Assembly (NCBI RefSeq): GCF_003384725.1
Contig: NZ_QNVV01000003.1
Location: 186,001 to 250,000 of the forward strand
Direction: 5' to 3'
Source of the DNA: Chryseobacterium pennipullorum
Lineage (GTDB): Bacteria > Bacteroidota > Bacteroidia > Flavobacteriales > Weeksellaceae
DNA: 64,000 nt
The position numbers were made by a program, and so were the translations under genes. Below the pieces are notes generated by a model. That model saw only the letters and a program-made list of their open reading frames with translations, had not been told where the DNA came from and made no database searches. This document shows, piece after piece, positions 1-7,975 of the stretch. Position 1 is the stretch's first letter, and each line of letters opens with the position of its first letter.

Positions 1-288
1 CTGGTAAAAGAAACGCTTGAGGTAAACGGAATGACAATGGATGATATTGATCATTTTGTTTTTCATCAGGCAAATTCCTTTATGCTGAATTATTTAAGAA
101 AGAAAACCAAAATACCGGCAGAAAAGTTCTATATTGATATGGAAACCACCGGGAATACGGTTTCGGCGACCATTCCTATTGCTCTGAAAAATATGATGGA
201 TAAAGGAATGCTGAAGACAGGGGATAAAGTTTTAATGGCCGGATTTGGAGTAGGGTACTCGTGGGGTGCCACCATTATGGAAATATAA
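1..288 (+). CDS. 3-oxoacyl-ACP synthase III-like protein (FabH/KAS III family), C-terminal part
   Basis: The reading frame is open from the first base, so the N-terminal part, including the expected catalytic Cys, lies outside the window. The visible 95 residues hold the KAS III HQAN motif (His codon at 64-66), then GNTVSA with the second catalytic Asn, and end in GFGVGYSWGA, the usual C-terminus of the family. KAS III enzymes condense an acyl-CoA with malonyl-ACP. The gene is followed at 31 bp by an acyl carrier protein and then by a reductase. This trio beside a sugar-polymer locus suggests synthesis of a short acyl group (for example 3-hydroxyacyl) for sugar decoration rather than bulk fatty acid synthesis. 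The family call is firm; the specialised role is inferred. Confidence 0.88.
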   Translation: MVKETLEVNGMTMDDIDHFVFHQANSFMLNYLRKKTKIPAEKFYIDMETTGNTVSATIPIALKNMMDKGMLKTGDKVLMAGFGVGYSWGATIMEI

Positions 289-319
289 GATTAACAACAT
301 TTAAAATAAAATTGTCAAT

Positions 320-553
320 ATGAAAACATCCGTTTTTTTAGAAAAACTACAAGAAGAGCTGGAGGAAGATGAAACGCTTACCGTTGAAACAAATTTAAAA
401 TCTTTAGAGAGCTATGATTCTATTAGTCTGCTTTCTGTCATTGCGTTCGTAGATGAGAATTTCAATGCAAAGATCGATACCAAGCATTTTAAAGATATCA
501 ATACTGTTTCGGATCTGATGAATGTGATTGGGAAAGAAAACTTTGAAGATTAA
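320..553 (+). CDS. acyl carrier protein
   Basis: A 77-residue acidic protein of normal ACP length. The phosphopantetheine attachment Ser is probably Ser34 in the YDSIS motif, a variant of the usual DSL. It would carry acyl intermediates for the neighbouring KAS III-like synthase and SDR reductase. Its stop codon overlaps the next start by one base (TAATG), so the two are translationally coupled. It is divergent from a typical housekeeping AcpP (atypical DSI motif, and not next to fabF), which fits a dedicated carrier for a polysaccharide acyl group. That dedicated role is an inference from context. Confidence 0.85.
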   Translation: MKTSVFLEKLQEELEEDETLTVETNLKSLESYDSISLLSVIAFVDENFNAKIDTKHFKDINTVSDLMNVIGKENFED

Positions 554-1311
554 TGGATGCTTTCTCGCTAAAAAATAAAACAATTCTTATTACAGGGGCT
601 TCTTCCGGGATCGGGAGAAGCTGTTCTGTAGAATGCAGCAGAAGTGGAGCCAGCCTGATCCTTGTGGGACGCAATGAGGAAGAACTCATTAAAACCGCTT
701 CGCAGTTAAGTCCAGATACAAAAGTAGCAATTATTGCTGAAGATATTACCCATTCTGAACAGATTGAGGCGCTTATTGCCGACCGGGTTGCCGTTTTAGG
801 GAAAATATCAGGTTTCATTCACTGTGCAGGAATAGAAAAAACACTGCCGTTGAAAAAGCACAGTCCGCAGCTGTATCATGATATCTTTGAAATCAATGTG
901 ATTGCCGGATTTGAAATTGCAAAGATTCTATCTTTAAAGAAATATAAGGATGATACATCCAGTTTTGTATTTATTTCATCCGTCGCAGGGATGGTAGGAG
1001 AGGCTGGAAAAGCGGCATATTCTGCCAGCAAGGGTGCTGTAATTGCCGGCGCTCGCTCACTTGCAATGGAACTCTCCAGAGGGAATATCCGGGTCAACAG
1101 TATTAGTCCTGCAATGATAAATACTCCGATTTTAGAAAGAATGTTTGAAGATATCGGAGATGAAGCTTCTTCCGAAATAATAAAAAAGCATCCGCTGGGA
1201 ATAGGTGAACCTATTGATGTAGCGAATGCATGTATATTTCTTCTTTCCGATGCCGCAAGGTGGGTCACAGGGACCAATCTTGTGATCGACGGAGGATATT
1301 CTGCACAGTAG
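553..1311 (+). CDS. SDR-family 3-oxoacyl-ACP reductase-like protein
   Basis: A 252-residue classical short-chain dehydrogenase. The cofactor motif TGASSGIG is at residues 14-21, the catalytic Ser lies in the FISSVAG segment near residue 143, and Tyr156 and Lys160 form the YSASK motif. The C-terminus VTGTNLVIDGGYSAQ is typical of FabG-like reductases. It probably reduces a 3-oxoacyl group on the adjacent ACP with NAD(P)H. Its start overlaps the ACP stop by one base. It is the last plus-strand gene of the trio and ends three bases from the convergent glycosyltransferase gene, with no room for a separate terminator. Confidence 0.86.
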   Translation: MDAFSLKNKTILITGASSGIGRSCSVECSRSGASLILVGRNEEELIKTASQLSPDTKVAIIAEDITHSEQIEALIADRVAVLGKISGFIHCAGIEKTLPLKKHSPQLYHDIFEINVIAGFEIAKILSLKKYKDDTSSFVFISSVAGMVGEAGKAAYSASKGAVIAGARSLAMELSRGNIRVNSISPAMINTPILERMFEDIGDEASSEIIKKHPLGIGEPIDVANACIFLLSDAARWVTGTNLVIDGGYSAQ

Positions 1312-1314
1312 TTT

Positions 1315-2472
1315 CTATTGCTTATGAAGAGTTTCGATAATCTCTTCCACACTGTCAAATATATTTTGATTGTCAAACTGACTCTCAATGTTTTTAAGAT
1401 TTTCCCTGATATGTAGAACAAGGTCCGGATCTGTAAGAAAGGCTTTCATTCCTTCATACATTTCGTCCACCTCATAGTTGATGAGGTATCCTGTCTCACG
1501 ATCTTTAATCATCAATCCCACATCCCCTACATTGGTCGCTACAATAGGCTTCTGAAGAACCAACGCTTCGGCAATGACCAGCGGCCACGCTTCAGATTCG
1601 GAAGGAAGAACAAAGTAATCTGCCTTTTTGATATATGGATAAGGATTCATCTGGTTGCCGGCTAAAATAAACGTTTTTTCTACGTTGCTACTGGCGGCCT
1701 GGGCTTTCAGATTCTTCATTTCTCCACCGTCTCCGATGATGACAATGCTGTGATGAAAACCTTCGTCGATAAGCCTTTTGTGGGCTTCAATAAGTTTATG
1801 ATAGCCTTTTCTTGAATGCAGTCTTCCAATCGAGACAAAAACAGGACCTTCCGGGAAATTGTCCAGCTTTTCTTCTGCCTTGCGTTTAATCTCCTCAATA
1901 GGGATCGGATTGATGATCACACTCTCTGCAGGATACTTCAGCTCCGGATAATACTGGTGCATCATGTCTTTTATTTTGTGAGAGCAGTACACCATATGAT
2001 CGAATTGGGGAAAGCTTTTCAGTACACCCGGTACCAGAGGCTGGAATTTCGGGACGTTGATCTCGGAATGAAACCATCCTATTTTTTTAGAATTCTTGTG
2101 GGTAGAATTGAGAATTACATTGTAATCTCTGTAATCCATGCCTATTTCTATATCAAAAGTATCATTGATGATGCGGTCAGCGAGAACAGGATTTCTTTTT
2201 AGTTTTCTAAGCTTCATTCTCCTGGCGATCAGCTGCAGCTTCTGCACTACTGAATTGCCTGAAAAATCCTCTTTTCCATCTGTAAGATAAACCTTTCGGA
2301 TGTGCTTTGGAAGTTCATCACGCAGTTTTCCCTGATTGAGGGTAAGGCATACTGTCATTTCGAACTTTTCTGTGTCGAGATTGTTCAGAAGTCCCAGCAG
2401 GACTTTTTCCACACCGCCCATTTCCATAGAGTGATGCCTGAACAAAATTTTTATTTTTTTATGTAAAGTCAT
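1315..2472 (-). CDS. glycosyltransferase family 4 protein
   Basis: A 385-residue GT-B type glycosyltransferase. The N-terminal half has the HSMEMGGVEKVLLGLL segment common in GT4 enzymes. The C-terminal half has SIGRLHSRKGYHKLIEA and the donor-binding E-x7-E region (SESEAWPLVIAEAL) followed by VATNVGDVG. It acts at the cytoplasmic face, adding one sugar of the repeat unit; donor and acceptor cannot be read from sequence. The start codon overlaps the preceding GT2 stop by four bases (ATGA), and it is the last gene of the minus-strand series. Confidence 0.9.
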   Translation of the reverse strand: MTLHKKIKILFRHHSMEMGGVEKVLLGLLNNLDTEKFEMTVCLTLNQGKLRDELPKHIRKVYLTDGKEDFSGNSVVQKLQLIARRMKLRKLKRNPVLADRIINDTFDIEIGMDYRDYNVILNSTHKNSKKIGWFHSEINVPKFQPLVPGVLKSFPQFDHMVYCSHKIKDMMHQYYPELKYPAESVIINPIPIEEIKRKAEEKLDNFPEGPVFVSIGRLHSRKGYHKLIEAHKRLIDEGFHHSIVIIGDGGEMKNLKAQAASSNVEKTFILAGNQMNPYPYIKKADYFVLPSESEAWPLVIAEALVLQKPIVATNVGDVGLMIKDRETGYLINYEVDEMYEGMKAFLTDPDLVLHIRENLKNIESQFDNQNIFDSVEEIIETLHKQ

Positions 2473-3275
2473 GAGAACTTTCTTATAATTCTTGAAAGCA
2501 ATGTGTTTTGCTTATTGAAGATATAGTTGGGCAGATCATCAATTTTATCAATTTCTGTACCATACAGGGAGTCTGTCTTTCTTCTTTTGAGGGTATTATA
2601 AAGGACAATATGCCAGTTCTTATATAATTTCTCCTTCTTTTTTTTATCCTGAGAAACTCCTTTAGCATGGGTTCTGTACAGGTAGATGGATTTTTTTATA
2701 AAATGAAAGTCTCCTTTTTCATATAATTTCAAATAGAGATCCTGATCTACTGATGAGGTAAGGCCGTCATCGATGCCTTCCGTCTGATCGTAAGCTTTTT
2801 TTCTGTACGTGAAAAAGTGAGCTACCTCAAAGCGGATATTAAAAAAGTTTGGATCACCATTTTTTATCTTTCTTGTGTACGAAAATAGCTTTTCCGGAAC
2901 CAGCTGCTCATTGCAGACATCAAAAAGAGAATAGGTGGCTACCGTGTTGTTGTTTGAAAAGGCTTTTATACTTTCTTCTAAAGCATTACTGGTCAAAGCA
3001 TCATCCGGATCAACGAAACCACATAGGTCACCGGTTGCCAGTTCGGCACATCTCTTTTTGGTATATCCCACGCCTTTATTCACGGTATTTTCATAAAAGA
3101 AAAACCGTGGATCATGGGCGATCATTTCTTTTACCGCCTGCTTTTCTGATTCATCAGAGCAATCGTCTACAATAATGACCTCCCAGTTGGTGTAGGTCTG
3201 GTTCAGGATACTTTCAAAGCAGTCTTTGAAAAAGAGCGCATTATTATAATGGGCAATAAGGATAGAGAACTTCAT
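2469..3275 (-). CDS. glycosyltransferase family 2 protein
   Basis: A 268-residue GT-A enzyme. It opens with FSILIAHYNNALFFKDCFES, contains VIIVDDCSD for nucleotide binding and has a DPDD metal-binding motif near residues 88-91 (GFVDPDDAL). It is short, with no membrane segment, as usual for the single-domain GT2 enzymes of O-antigen and capsule loci. It clearly resembles the GT2 gene at 8690-9535 (shared YNNxxFFxxC, the KKR block and the FxDPDDAL region), so the two may be paralogues. Its start overlaps the stop of the upstream acyltransferase by one base. Confidence 0.9.
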   Translation of the reverse strand: MKFSILIAHYNNALFFKDCFESILNQTYTNWEVIIVDDCSDESEKQAVKEMIAHDPRFFFYENTVNKGVGYTKKRCAELATGDLCGFVDPDDALTSNALEESIKAFSNNNTVATYSLFDVCNEQLVPEKLFSYTRKIKNGDPNFFNIRFEVAHFFTYRKKAYDQTEGIDDGLTSSVDQDLYLKLYEKGDFHFIKKSIYLYRTHAKGVSQDKKKKEKLYKNWHIVLYNTLKRRKTDSLYGTEIDKIDDLPNYIFNKQNTLLSRIIRKFS

Positions 3276-3820
3276 TATTGATGGGACTTGAATATTAATT
3301 CTTGATGATTGACTACGGTTGTGCCGGATGGAACATCTTTATGGATCGTGCAGCCTGCTCCTATAATGCAGTTGTCGCCGATGCTAACGCCTTTCAGTAC
3401 GGTAACATTGCTTCCAAGCCAGCAGTTTTTTCCTATGCTAATAGGTGCTGTGGTAAACTTAGAAGAATGTAGCTTATACTGAGGCTGGGTTTCGTATGCA
3501 TGGTTGTGATCATATAGCTTTACATTCTCCCCGAATAATGTATTATCGCCAATAGAAATGCTGTCCAGGCAATTGATAGAGCAGAAGTTATTCATGAAGA
3601 AGTTATTGCCAATTTCCAGACTGGCATTCTGCTCCACAAGCACATGAACATAATTCCTGAAGCTGACCCCCTCTCCTATACTAACCTTTTTTAAATTTCC
3701 ATGAAGAATAAAATGATCGTTTATTCCAAGCTTTATTCCCTTAAAGGAAACATTAGGGTGTTTTCTGAGAAGTGAAATCTGGCTTTTTCGTTGAAGTTTG
3801 GCTAGGATTTCATAGAGCAT
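3275..3820 (-). CDS. hexapeptide-repeat (left-handed beta-helix) acyltransferase
   Basis: A 181-residue protein. From about residue 45 it shows repeated [LIV]-G-x4 hexapeptides (IGEGVSF, IGNNFFM, IGDNTLFG, IGKNCWLGSNVTVLKGVSIGDNCIIGAG), the signature of trimeric acyltransferases of the WcaF/Maa/serine acetyltransferase group. The DHNHAYETQ segment holds a likely catalytic His. It probably O- or N-acetylates a sugar of the polymer using acetyl-CoA. It is the first gene of the three-gene group 3820-1315, which is separated from the rest of the locus by a plus-strand gene and has its own promoter-like element. Confidence 0.87.
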   Translation of the reverse strand: MLYEILAKLQRKSQISLLRKHPNVSFKGIKLGINDHFILHGNLKKVSIGEGVSFRNYVHVLVEQNASLEIGNNFFMNNFCSINCLDSISIGDNTLFGENVKLYDHNHAYETQPQYKLHSSKFTTAPISIGKNCWLGSNVTVLKGVSIGDNCIIGAGCTIHKDVPSGTTVVNHQELIFKSHQ

Positions 3821-3848
3821 ATTTAAATTTATTTCCCATTTGTATTTA

Positions 3849-3856
3849 CAAATATA
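3849..3856 (-). promoter_or_regulatory. promoter -7 element for the acyltransferase-GT2-GT4 group
   Basis: On the minus strand this reads TATATTTG, an exact match to the Bacteroidetes TAnnTTTG -7 element, about 28 bases before the acyltransferase start. No clear TTTG is seen at the -33 position, so confidence is moderate. Confidence 0.45.
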
Positions 3857-3887
3857 ATTTGTTTTACAGAATTATAAGAATAAATCT

Positions 3888-3895
3888 TATTTTTG
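3888..3895 (+). promoter_or_regulatory. promoter -7 element for the plus-strand acyltransferase
   Basis: TATTTTTG matches TAnnTTTG and lies about 80 bases before the start of the membrane acyltransferase. The upstream -33 region is only T-rich (TTTTAC around 3862), so the match is partial. It forms a divergent arrangement with the minus-strand element at 3849-3856. Confidence 0.4.
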
Positions 3896-3973
3896 TGCCT
3901 TAAAATTAACACTTTAAATGAAATACAACTGTCAGCAGCTTGGGGCAGATATGTTTTGATAAAGTAAAGCATT

Positions 3974-5017
3974 TTGTGTTCTGTGAAGATAGGTCAGATT
4001 ACATTTACCAGATTTATTGCTGCCATGGCAATTGTTATTTCCCATTTCAATAAAGATCTGTTTTTATATAAGATAGAGTATATATCCAATCTTTTTTTGA
4101 GAGCCAATGTGGGAGTCAGTTACTTTTTTATTCTCTCAGGTTTTATCATGATTGTGGCGTACGGCCAAAAGAACAAGATAGATTACTTCGAATTTTATAA
4201 GAACCGGTTTGCAAGAATTTATCCGTTGTATGTATTGGGGCTTCTGCTGTATTTTCTTACCAGATCTCATCTGTTTGACGGATATAAGGTGCTTTTGTAT
4301 GCACTTGGACTACAGAGCTGGATTCCAGGCGAAGCGATGATCTTAAACTTTCCCGGCTGGTCTATTTCCGTAGAATTCTTTTTTTATCTGCTTTTTCCCC
4401 TTCTGTATAATTACTTTTATTCCCGAAAAAATAAGATCATATGGATCTTCGCGATTGCTATCTGGCTGGCTACCCAGATTTTTTCAAACTGGTATCTTGC
4501 TTTGGACGCATATGAAGGCCCGCACACAAAAAGCCATGAATTCTTGTATTATTTTCCGGTGTGGCATCTTAACGAATTCCTGATCGGAAACCTTGCCGGT
4601 TTGTATTTTATAAAAAACTTCAGACCCAAAAAATATGATATCCAGATTATCCTTCTTTTTCTGTTGATTGTGTTGGTATTGATGTTCGTTCCGCTGTTTT
4701 ATCACAATGGTCTGATGGCTTTGCTTTTTGTTCCCGCCATTATTATGATTTCCTGTAATAATGGATGGATCACCAGGCTGTTTTCAAAAAAACCGCTTGA
4801 ATATCTTGGCGAGATCAGCTATGCCGTCTATATTACACATATTCCTGTTCTTTATTTGCTCAGGGAATTTTTAAGAATACAGGAATATAACTTAGATATT
4901 GATACCGTGTTTGTGATCTATGTGATGGTATTGCTGATCTCTTCAGCATTGTTTTATCAGGGGATTGAAAAACCAATGCGTGATCTTTTACGAAGGATCA
5001 GTTTTAAAAAGAATTAG
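3974..5017 (+). CDS. acyltransferase family 3 membrane protein (OafA/WecH-like)
   Basis: A roughly 345-residue polytopic membrane protein of the Acyl_transf_3 family. It opens with QITFTRFIAAMAIVISHF (the R/K-x10-H type motif of the family), has FFILSGFIM, FYKNRFARIYPLY and FPGWSISVEFFFYLLFPLL, and about ten hydrophobic segments. Such proteins move an acetyl group across the inner membrane onto a polysaccharide sugar. The start is uncertain: an in-frame TAA at 3965-3967 limits it, leaving TTG at 3974 or GTG at 3983. GTG would give MKIGQITF, which fits the family better. It is the only plus-strand gene inside the minus-strand glycan locus, which suggests insertion or separate regulation. Confidence 0.88.
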   Translation: MCSVKIGQITFTRFIAAMAIVISHFNKDLFLYKIEYISNLFLRANVGVSYFFILSGFIMIVAYGQKNKIDYFEFYKNRFARIYPLYVLGLLLYFLTRSHLFDGYKVLLYALGLQSWIPGEAMILNFPGWSISVEFFFYLLFPLLYNYFYSRKNKIIWIFAIAIWLATQIFSNWYLALDAYEGPHTKSHEFLYYFPVWHLNEFLIGNLAGLYFIKNFRPKKYDIQIILLFLLIVLVLMFVPLFYHNGLMALLFVPAIIMISCNNGWITRLFSKKPLEYLGEISYAVYITHIPVLYLLREFLRIQEYNLDIDTVFVIYVMVLLISSALFYQGIEKPMRDLLRRISFKKN

Positions 5018-5057
5018 CAGATTAAGATAAACTAGATACTTAGGTTATAAAAGGAGA

Positions 5058-5996
5058 TTACAATAGATGCTTTCTAAAGTTAATGTTATACAGTCCTGAA
5101 CGCATACTCGGATAATCTGTTACCAAATATTTTGTGATCATTCCCCATTTTTTCAGGAAGGGAGCATTGGCAATGACAAAACTTCTGTATACTCTTTTGA
5201 TGTGCAGCCTGATCTCCGGCGGCAAAGTCTTTTCATTTTCTGCCCATCTGTTGACTTCCGCCCAGAGTACCACCCGTGTTGAGGCTGGTTTTATCTGTTT
5301 GCTTTCTACTTTAGTGATCCTATTGTTCTCGTGTACACCTCTCACAGAGACGGCAGCGTCGATAATTCCCGGATATAGATTAAGATAATAGGAGAGCCTG
5401 AATAAAAATTCGGTATCCTGGTGAAGTCGTAAATGGGTTTTAAATAGGTGCTCCATGCTGTCCAGAGAGCTTTTCCGAACGGTCAGCGCATCGAGGCTGA
5501 ACAGTCCGAAAGTTCCTCTCATATTAAGCAATCCGGGGAAGAGATCCCTGGGCTGTTGTTTTTTGTAAACGGTAGTTAAACGGTCTCCAAAAACTTTATA
5601 ATACTGTTCTTTTGCCTTTTCGGAATAGTAATGTACCCCAATGGCTCCGTAAACTCCGTCTACCTTATTATTTTTGAAAAGTTCCTTTTCCGCATCAAAA
5701 CGGTTAGGAAGATAATAATCATCCGCGTCCAGGAATGAGATGAAGTCTCCTTCCGCTTTTTCCATTCCCAGGTTTCTGCTGGCTCCGGCACCATGGTTAC
5801 CCTTGTCAGGATGCTGGTAAAGCTTTACCCTGCTGTATTTTTCAGCAAGCTCCCGGCAGACCTGCAGTGCATTATCAGGAGATTGATCTTCTACCATGAC
5901 CACTTCATAGACTTCTTCAAACTGAAGAGCAGATTCTACAGCTCTGGAGACATAGTGTTCTGCATTATAAACGGGGATAATTACTGAAATTTTCAT
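5058..5996 (-). CDS. glycosyltransferase family 2 protein
   Basis: A 312-residue GT-A enzyme with the opening ISVIIPVYNAEHYVSRAVESAL, a VVMVEDQSPD nucleotide-binding loop and the metal-binding motif in SFLDADDYYLP near residue 93. A long C-terminal part without membrane segments follows. It should transfer one sugar in repeat-unit assembly on the cytoplasmic side; specificity is not readable. It ends 40 bp from the convergent acyltransferase gene and follows the next gene after a 30 bp gap. Confidence 0.9.
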   Translation of the reverse strand: MKISVIIPVYNAEHYVSRAVESALQFEEVYEVVMVEDQSPDNALQVCRELAEKYSRVKLYQHPDKGNHGAGASRNLGMEKAEGDFISFLDADDYYLPNRFDAEKELFKNNKVDGVYGAIGVHYYSEKAKEQYYKVFGDRLTTVYKKQQPRDLFPGLLNMRGTFGLFSLDALTVRKSSLDSMEHLFKTHLRLHQDTEFLFRLSYYLNLYPGIIDAAVSVRGVHENNRITKVESKQIKPASTRVVLWAEVNRWAENEKTLPPEIRLHIKRVYRSFVIANAPFLKKWGMITKYLVTDYPSMRSGLYNINFRKHLL

Positions 5997-6026
5997 TGTG
6001 CTGAGAGGGTAAATATAGTCTTAGGA

Positions 6027-6857
6027 TTATTTGATCTTAAATATTTTTTTCATGATAAGACCCATAACGAACGGTACACGGGAAATATTATGCTGGAGCG
6101 TTTTGAAACGGTCTATCGTAAACTTTGTATTTTCCGTCATTCCATACTCCGAGAAATCAACTTCCGGAACAGCCTTATGTTTGAAGGTGGAATTCATCAG
6201 GTTAAACTGGTGGACGATCTGAATGTACATTTCTTTGCTGTCTTCTACAGAAAAGTTTTCATAGTCACGGTAGCTGTTGTGGGCTCTTTCCTTCAGCATC
6301 GTCCTGAAGTTGTCTACACTTTCTGCCAGGCTTACAAATGGATTCGCTACTGCATTGTATACGGTAACGACAGCTTTGTGATTGGGCTGTACCGTAAGCT
6401 GATATCCTCTTCTCAGATCGATAACAAGATCATGTACGGGTTTGAAGTATTGCTGTACGGTTTTTACATAATCCTGGTGAAGCATGTCATCGTTATCCAG
6501 CTCACTGGTGATGACAAATTTTGTCTCGGGAGTAAAGAACTGCGGAATCACTTCCACCGCTTTTGTTTTCATCTCATCAAAATCCTCTACAAAAACAGGT
6601 TTGAAAGTAGGATATTCCTCTTCAATCTCTTTGATGATTTTTCTAAACTTATCTGAAGTGTTGACGTCAAAAAAAGGAAGCCAGACAAAATTCTGATTGG
6701 TTTGATTTTTATAGGAAGGAAGTACGTAGGTTCTGAATAGTCTGAACCTGTCATCCAGCCATTCTTCCGTAAGGGGTTTAAAGCCCGAACGGGTTTCGTT
6801 CCAGCCTCTTGTGGGAACATTGAATCTTGTCATGATCACGTGTACAAACTGACTCAT
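6027..6857 (-). CDS. putative rhamnosyltransferase-family glycosyltransferase
   Basis: A 276-residue protein opening VHVIMTRFNVPTRGW, followed by WLDDRFRLFRTYVLPSYKNQ and ITSELDNDDMLHQDYV. This layout is typical of the family annotated as putative rhamnosyl transferase (a GT-A-like fold), with the metal-binding motif in ELDNDD near residue 122. No rhamnose pathway (rfbC, rfbD) is present in this window, so the family name should not be read as substrate evidence. The start overlaps the upstream GT2 stop by four bases. Confidence 0.78.
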   Translation of the reverse strand: MSQFVHVIMTRFNVPTRGWNETRSGFKPLTEEWLDDRFRLFRTYVLPSYKNQTNQNFVWLPFFDVNTSDKFRKIIKEIEEEYPTFKPVFVEDFDEMKTKAVEVIPQFFTPETKFVITSELDNDDMLHQDYVKTVQQYFKPVHDLVIDLRRGYQLTVQPNHKAVVTVYNAVANPFVSLAESVDNFRTMLKERAHNSYRDYENFSVEDSKEMYIQIVHQFNLMNSTFKHKAVPEVDFSEYGMTENTKFTIDRFKTLQHNISRVPFVMGLIMKKIFKIK

Positions 6858-7675
6858 CTGAATAAATTTATTAAAAAGTTGTATATTCTGTAAGGTTTAC
6901 TGGAATAGATACTCTCCAGTTTTTTTTCATAAAAGGTTTTTCTGTTTAAGAGCGAAATATAGCTTGGAAAGAACTCGTGGAAGAGGGCTTTATGCTTCTC
7001 ATATACCGCATGGTATATAAACTCTTTTTTATCGGTATTTCCAGTGATTTCCTTGATCATAGAGGTTTCCGGATGTGATCTGTAATTGAAGACTGGATAA
7101 TCAATTTTAGTAATGGGCTGTTTTCTATGGGTGGAAATCAGCTGTATCCAGAACTCCCAGTCCTCGAAGCCATGTCTTAATTTTTCGTCATAGACAATCC
7201 CCTCATCAAAGTATTTTTTTGGAAACAGGGAAGTACAGTATAGCTTGTTTCCCAGCAGCAGTTCTTTCAGAGTAAATTTCTCCTGCAGATTGGATTTTTT
7301 GCTGGTATGCCCAAAGGTTACGGTATCTGAAAAAACAATTAGAGTGTCAGGATCCTGGTCAAGAACCGCAATCATTTTTTCTAAGGCAAGCGGGTTCAGT
7401 GTATCGTCGGCATCCAAAGGCAGGATATACTCTCCTGAAGCATTTTTGATGCCTGTATTTCTCGCTCCGGACAAACCTCTGTTTTCCTGATGAATATATC
7501 GTATTCTGTCGCTTTCAAGCGTACGGGAGACTGCCTCGGTATCATCTGTAGAACCATCGTCTACAATTATACATTCCCAGTTGGTATATGATTGGTTTCT
7601 GACAGATTCTACACACTCATTCAGATATTTTGCATGATTGAAGCAGGGTACAATGATGGAAACTTTAGGGGTCAT
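6854..7675 (-). CDS. glycosyltransferase family 2 protein
   Basis: A 273-residue GT-A enzyme with the family opening KVSIIVPCFNHAKYLNECVES, CIIVDDGSTDDTE, ARNTGIKNASGEYILPLDADDTLNP (metal-binding DADD near residue 94) and a charged C-terminal region. It is a soluble or membrane-peripheral enzyme of polymer assembly. It overlaps the following gene by four bases and is preceded by a 300 bp gap, so it may start a new transcript, although no strong promoter motif was found there. Confidence 0.9.
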   Translation of the reverse strand: MTPKVSIIVPCFNHAKYLNECVESVRNQSYTNWECIIVDDGSTDDTEAVSRTLESDRIRYIHQENRGLSGARNTGIKNASGEYILPLDADDTLNPLALEKMIAVLDQDPDTLIVFSDTVTFGHTSKKSNLQEKFTLKELLLGNKLYCTSLFPKKYFDEGIVYDEKLRHGFEDWEFWIQLISTHRKQPITKIDYPVFNYRSHPETSMIKEITGNTDKKEFIYHAVYEKHKALFHEFFPSYISLLNRKTFYEKKLESIYSSKPYRIYNFLINLFR

Positions 7676-7975
7676 TCAATATGTTTTTTAGTGTGAAAGA
7701 TCACTGAATTTGTTATGAAAAACTTATCACAGCTCAATATGGTGTATATTCTCTATCTAAAAACAGTTTCGGCTGTTCTTTCTGTTCAATTTCGGGAGCA
7801 GGAACTGCTGTTTTGGTTTTTATAATCATTTGTATTATGGTTTATCGTGAGGGAAATATAAATTATTTTTTCTTTGCCCTTTCCGCCACAATTATCGGGG
7901 ATAAAGGTATAGTTTTTCTAATATTCTGCAGGTCTTCTTTAGGATGTATCTATCCGGGTTAAGATTTTTTAATAT
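7676..7975. other. 300 bp gap inside the glycan locus
   Basis: No convincing gene is present. On the minus strand a 31-codon open frame (7734-7829; begins MIIKTKTAVPAPEIEQ, ends DREYTPY) has an ATG start but no recognisable family and no clear ribosome-binding site. It could be a small gene, a gene remnant or chance. No strong promoter or terminator was seen. Confidence 0.35.

Noticed and set aside
876..1421. A 181-codon minus-strand frame opposite the SDR gene
   Set aside because: The SDR motifs on the plus strand are unambiguous, and this frame also runs into the convergent glycosyltransferase gene.
6090..6656. A 188-codon plus-strand frame opposite the rhamnosyltransferase-family gene
   Set aside because: The minus-strand gene has clear family motifs and operon spacing; the opposite frame lacks any recognised domain.
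6027..6857. Rhamnose as a confirmed sugar of the polymer
   Set aside because: The only support is the family name of one glycosyltransferase; rmlC and rmlD are not in the window.
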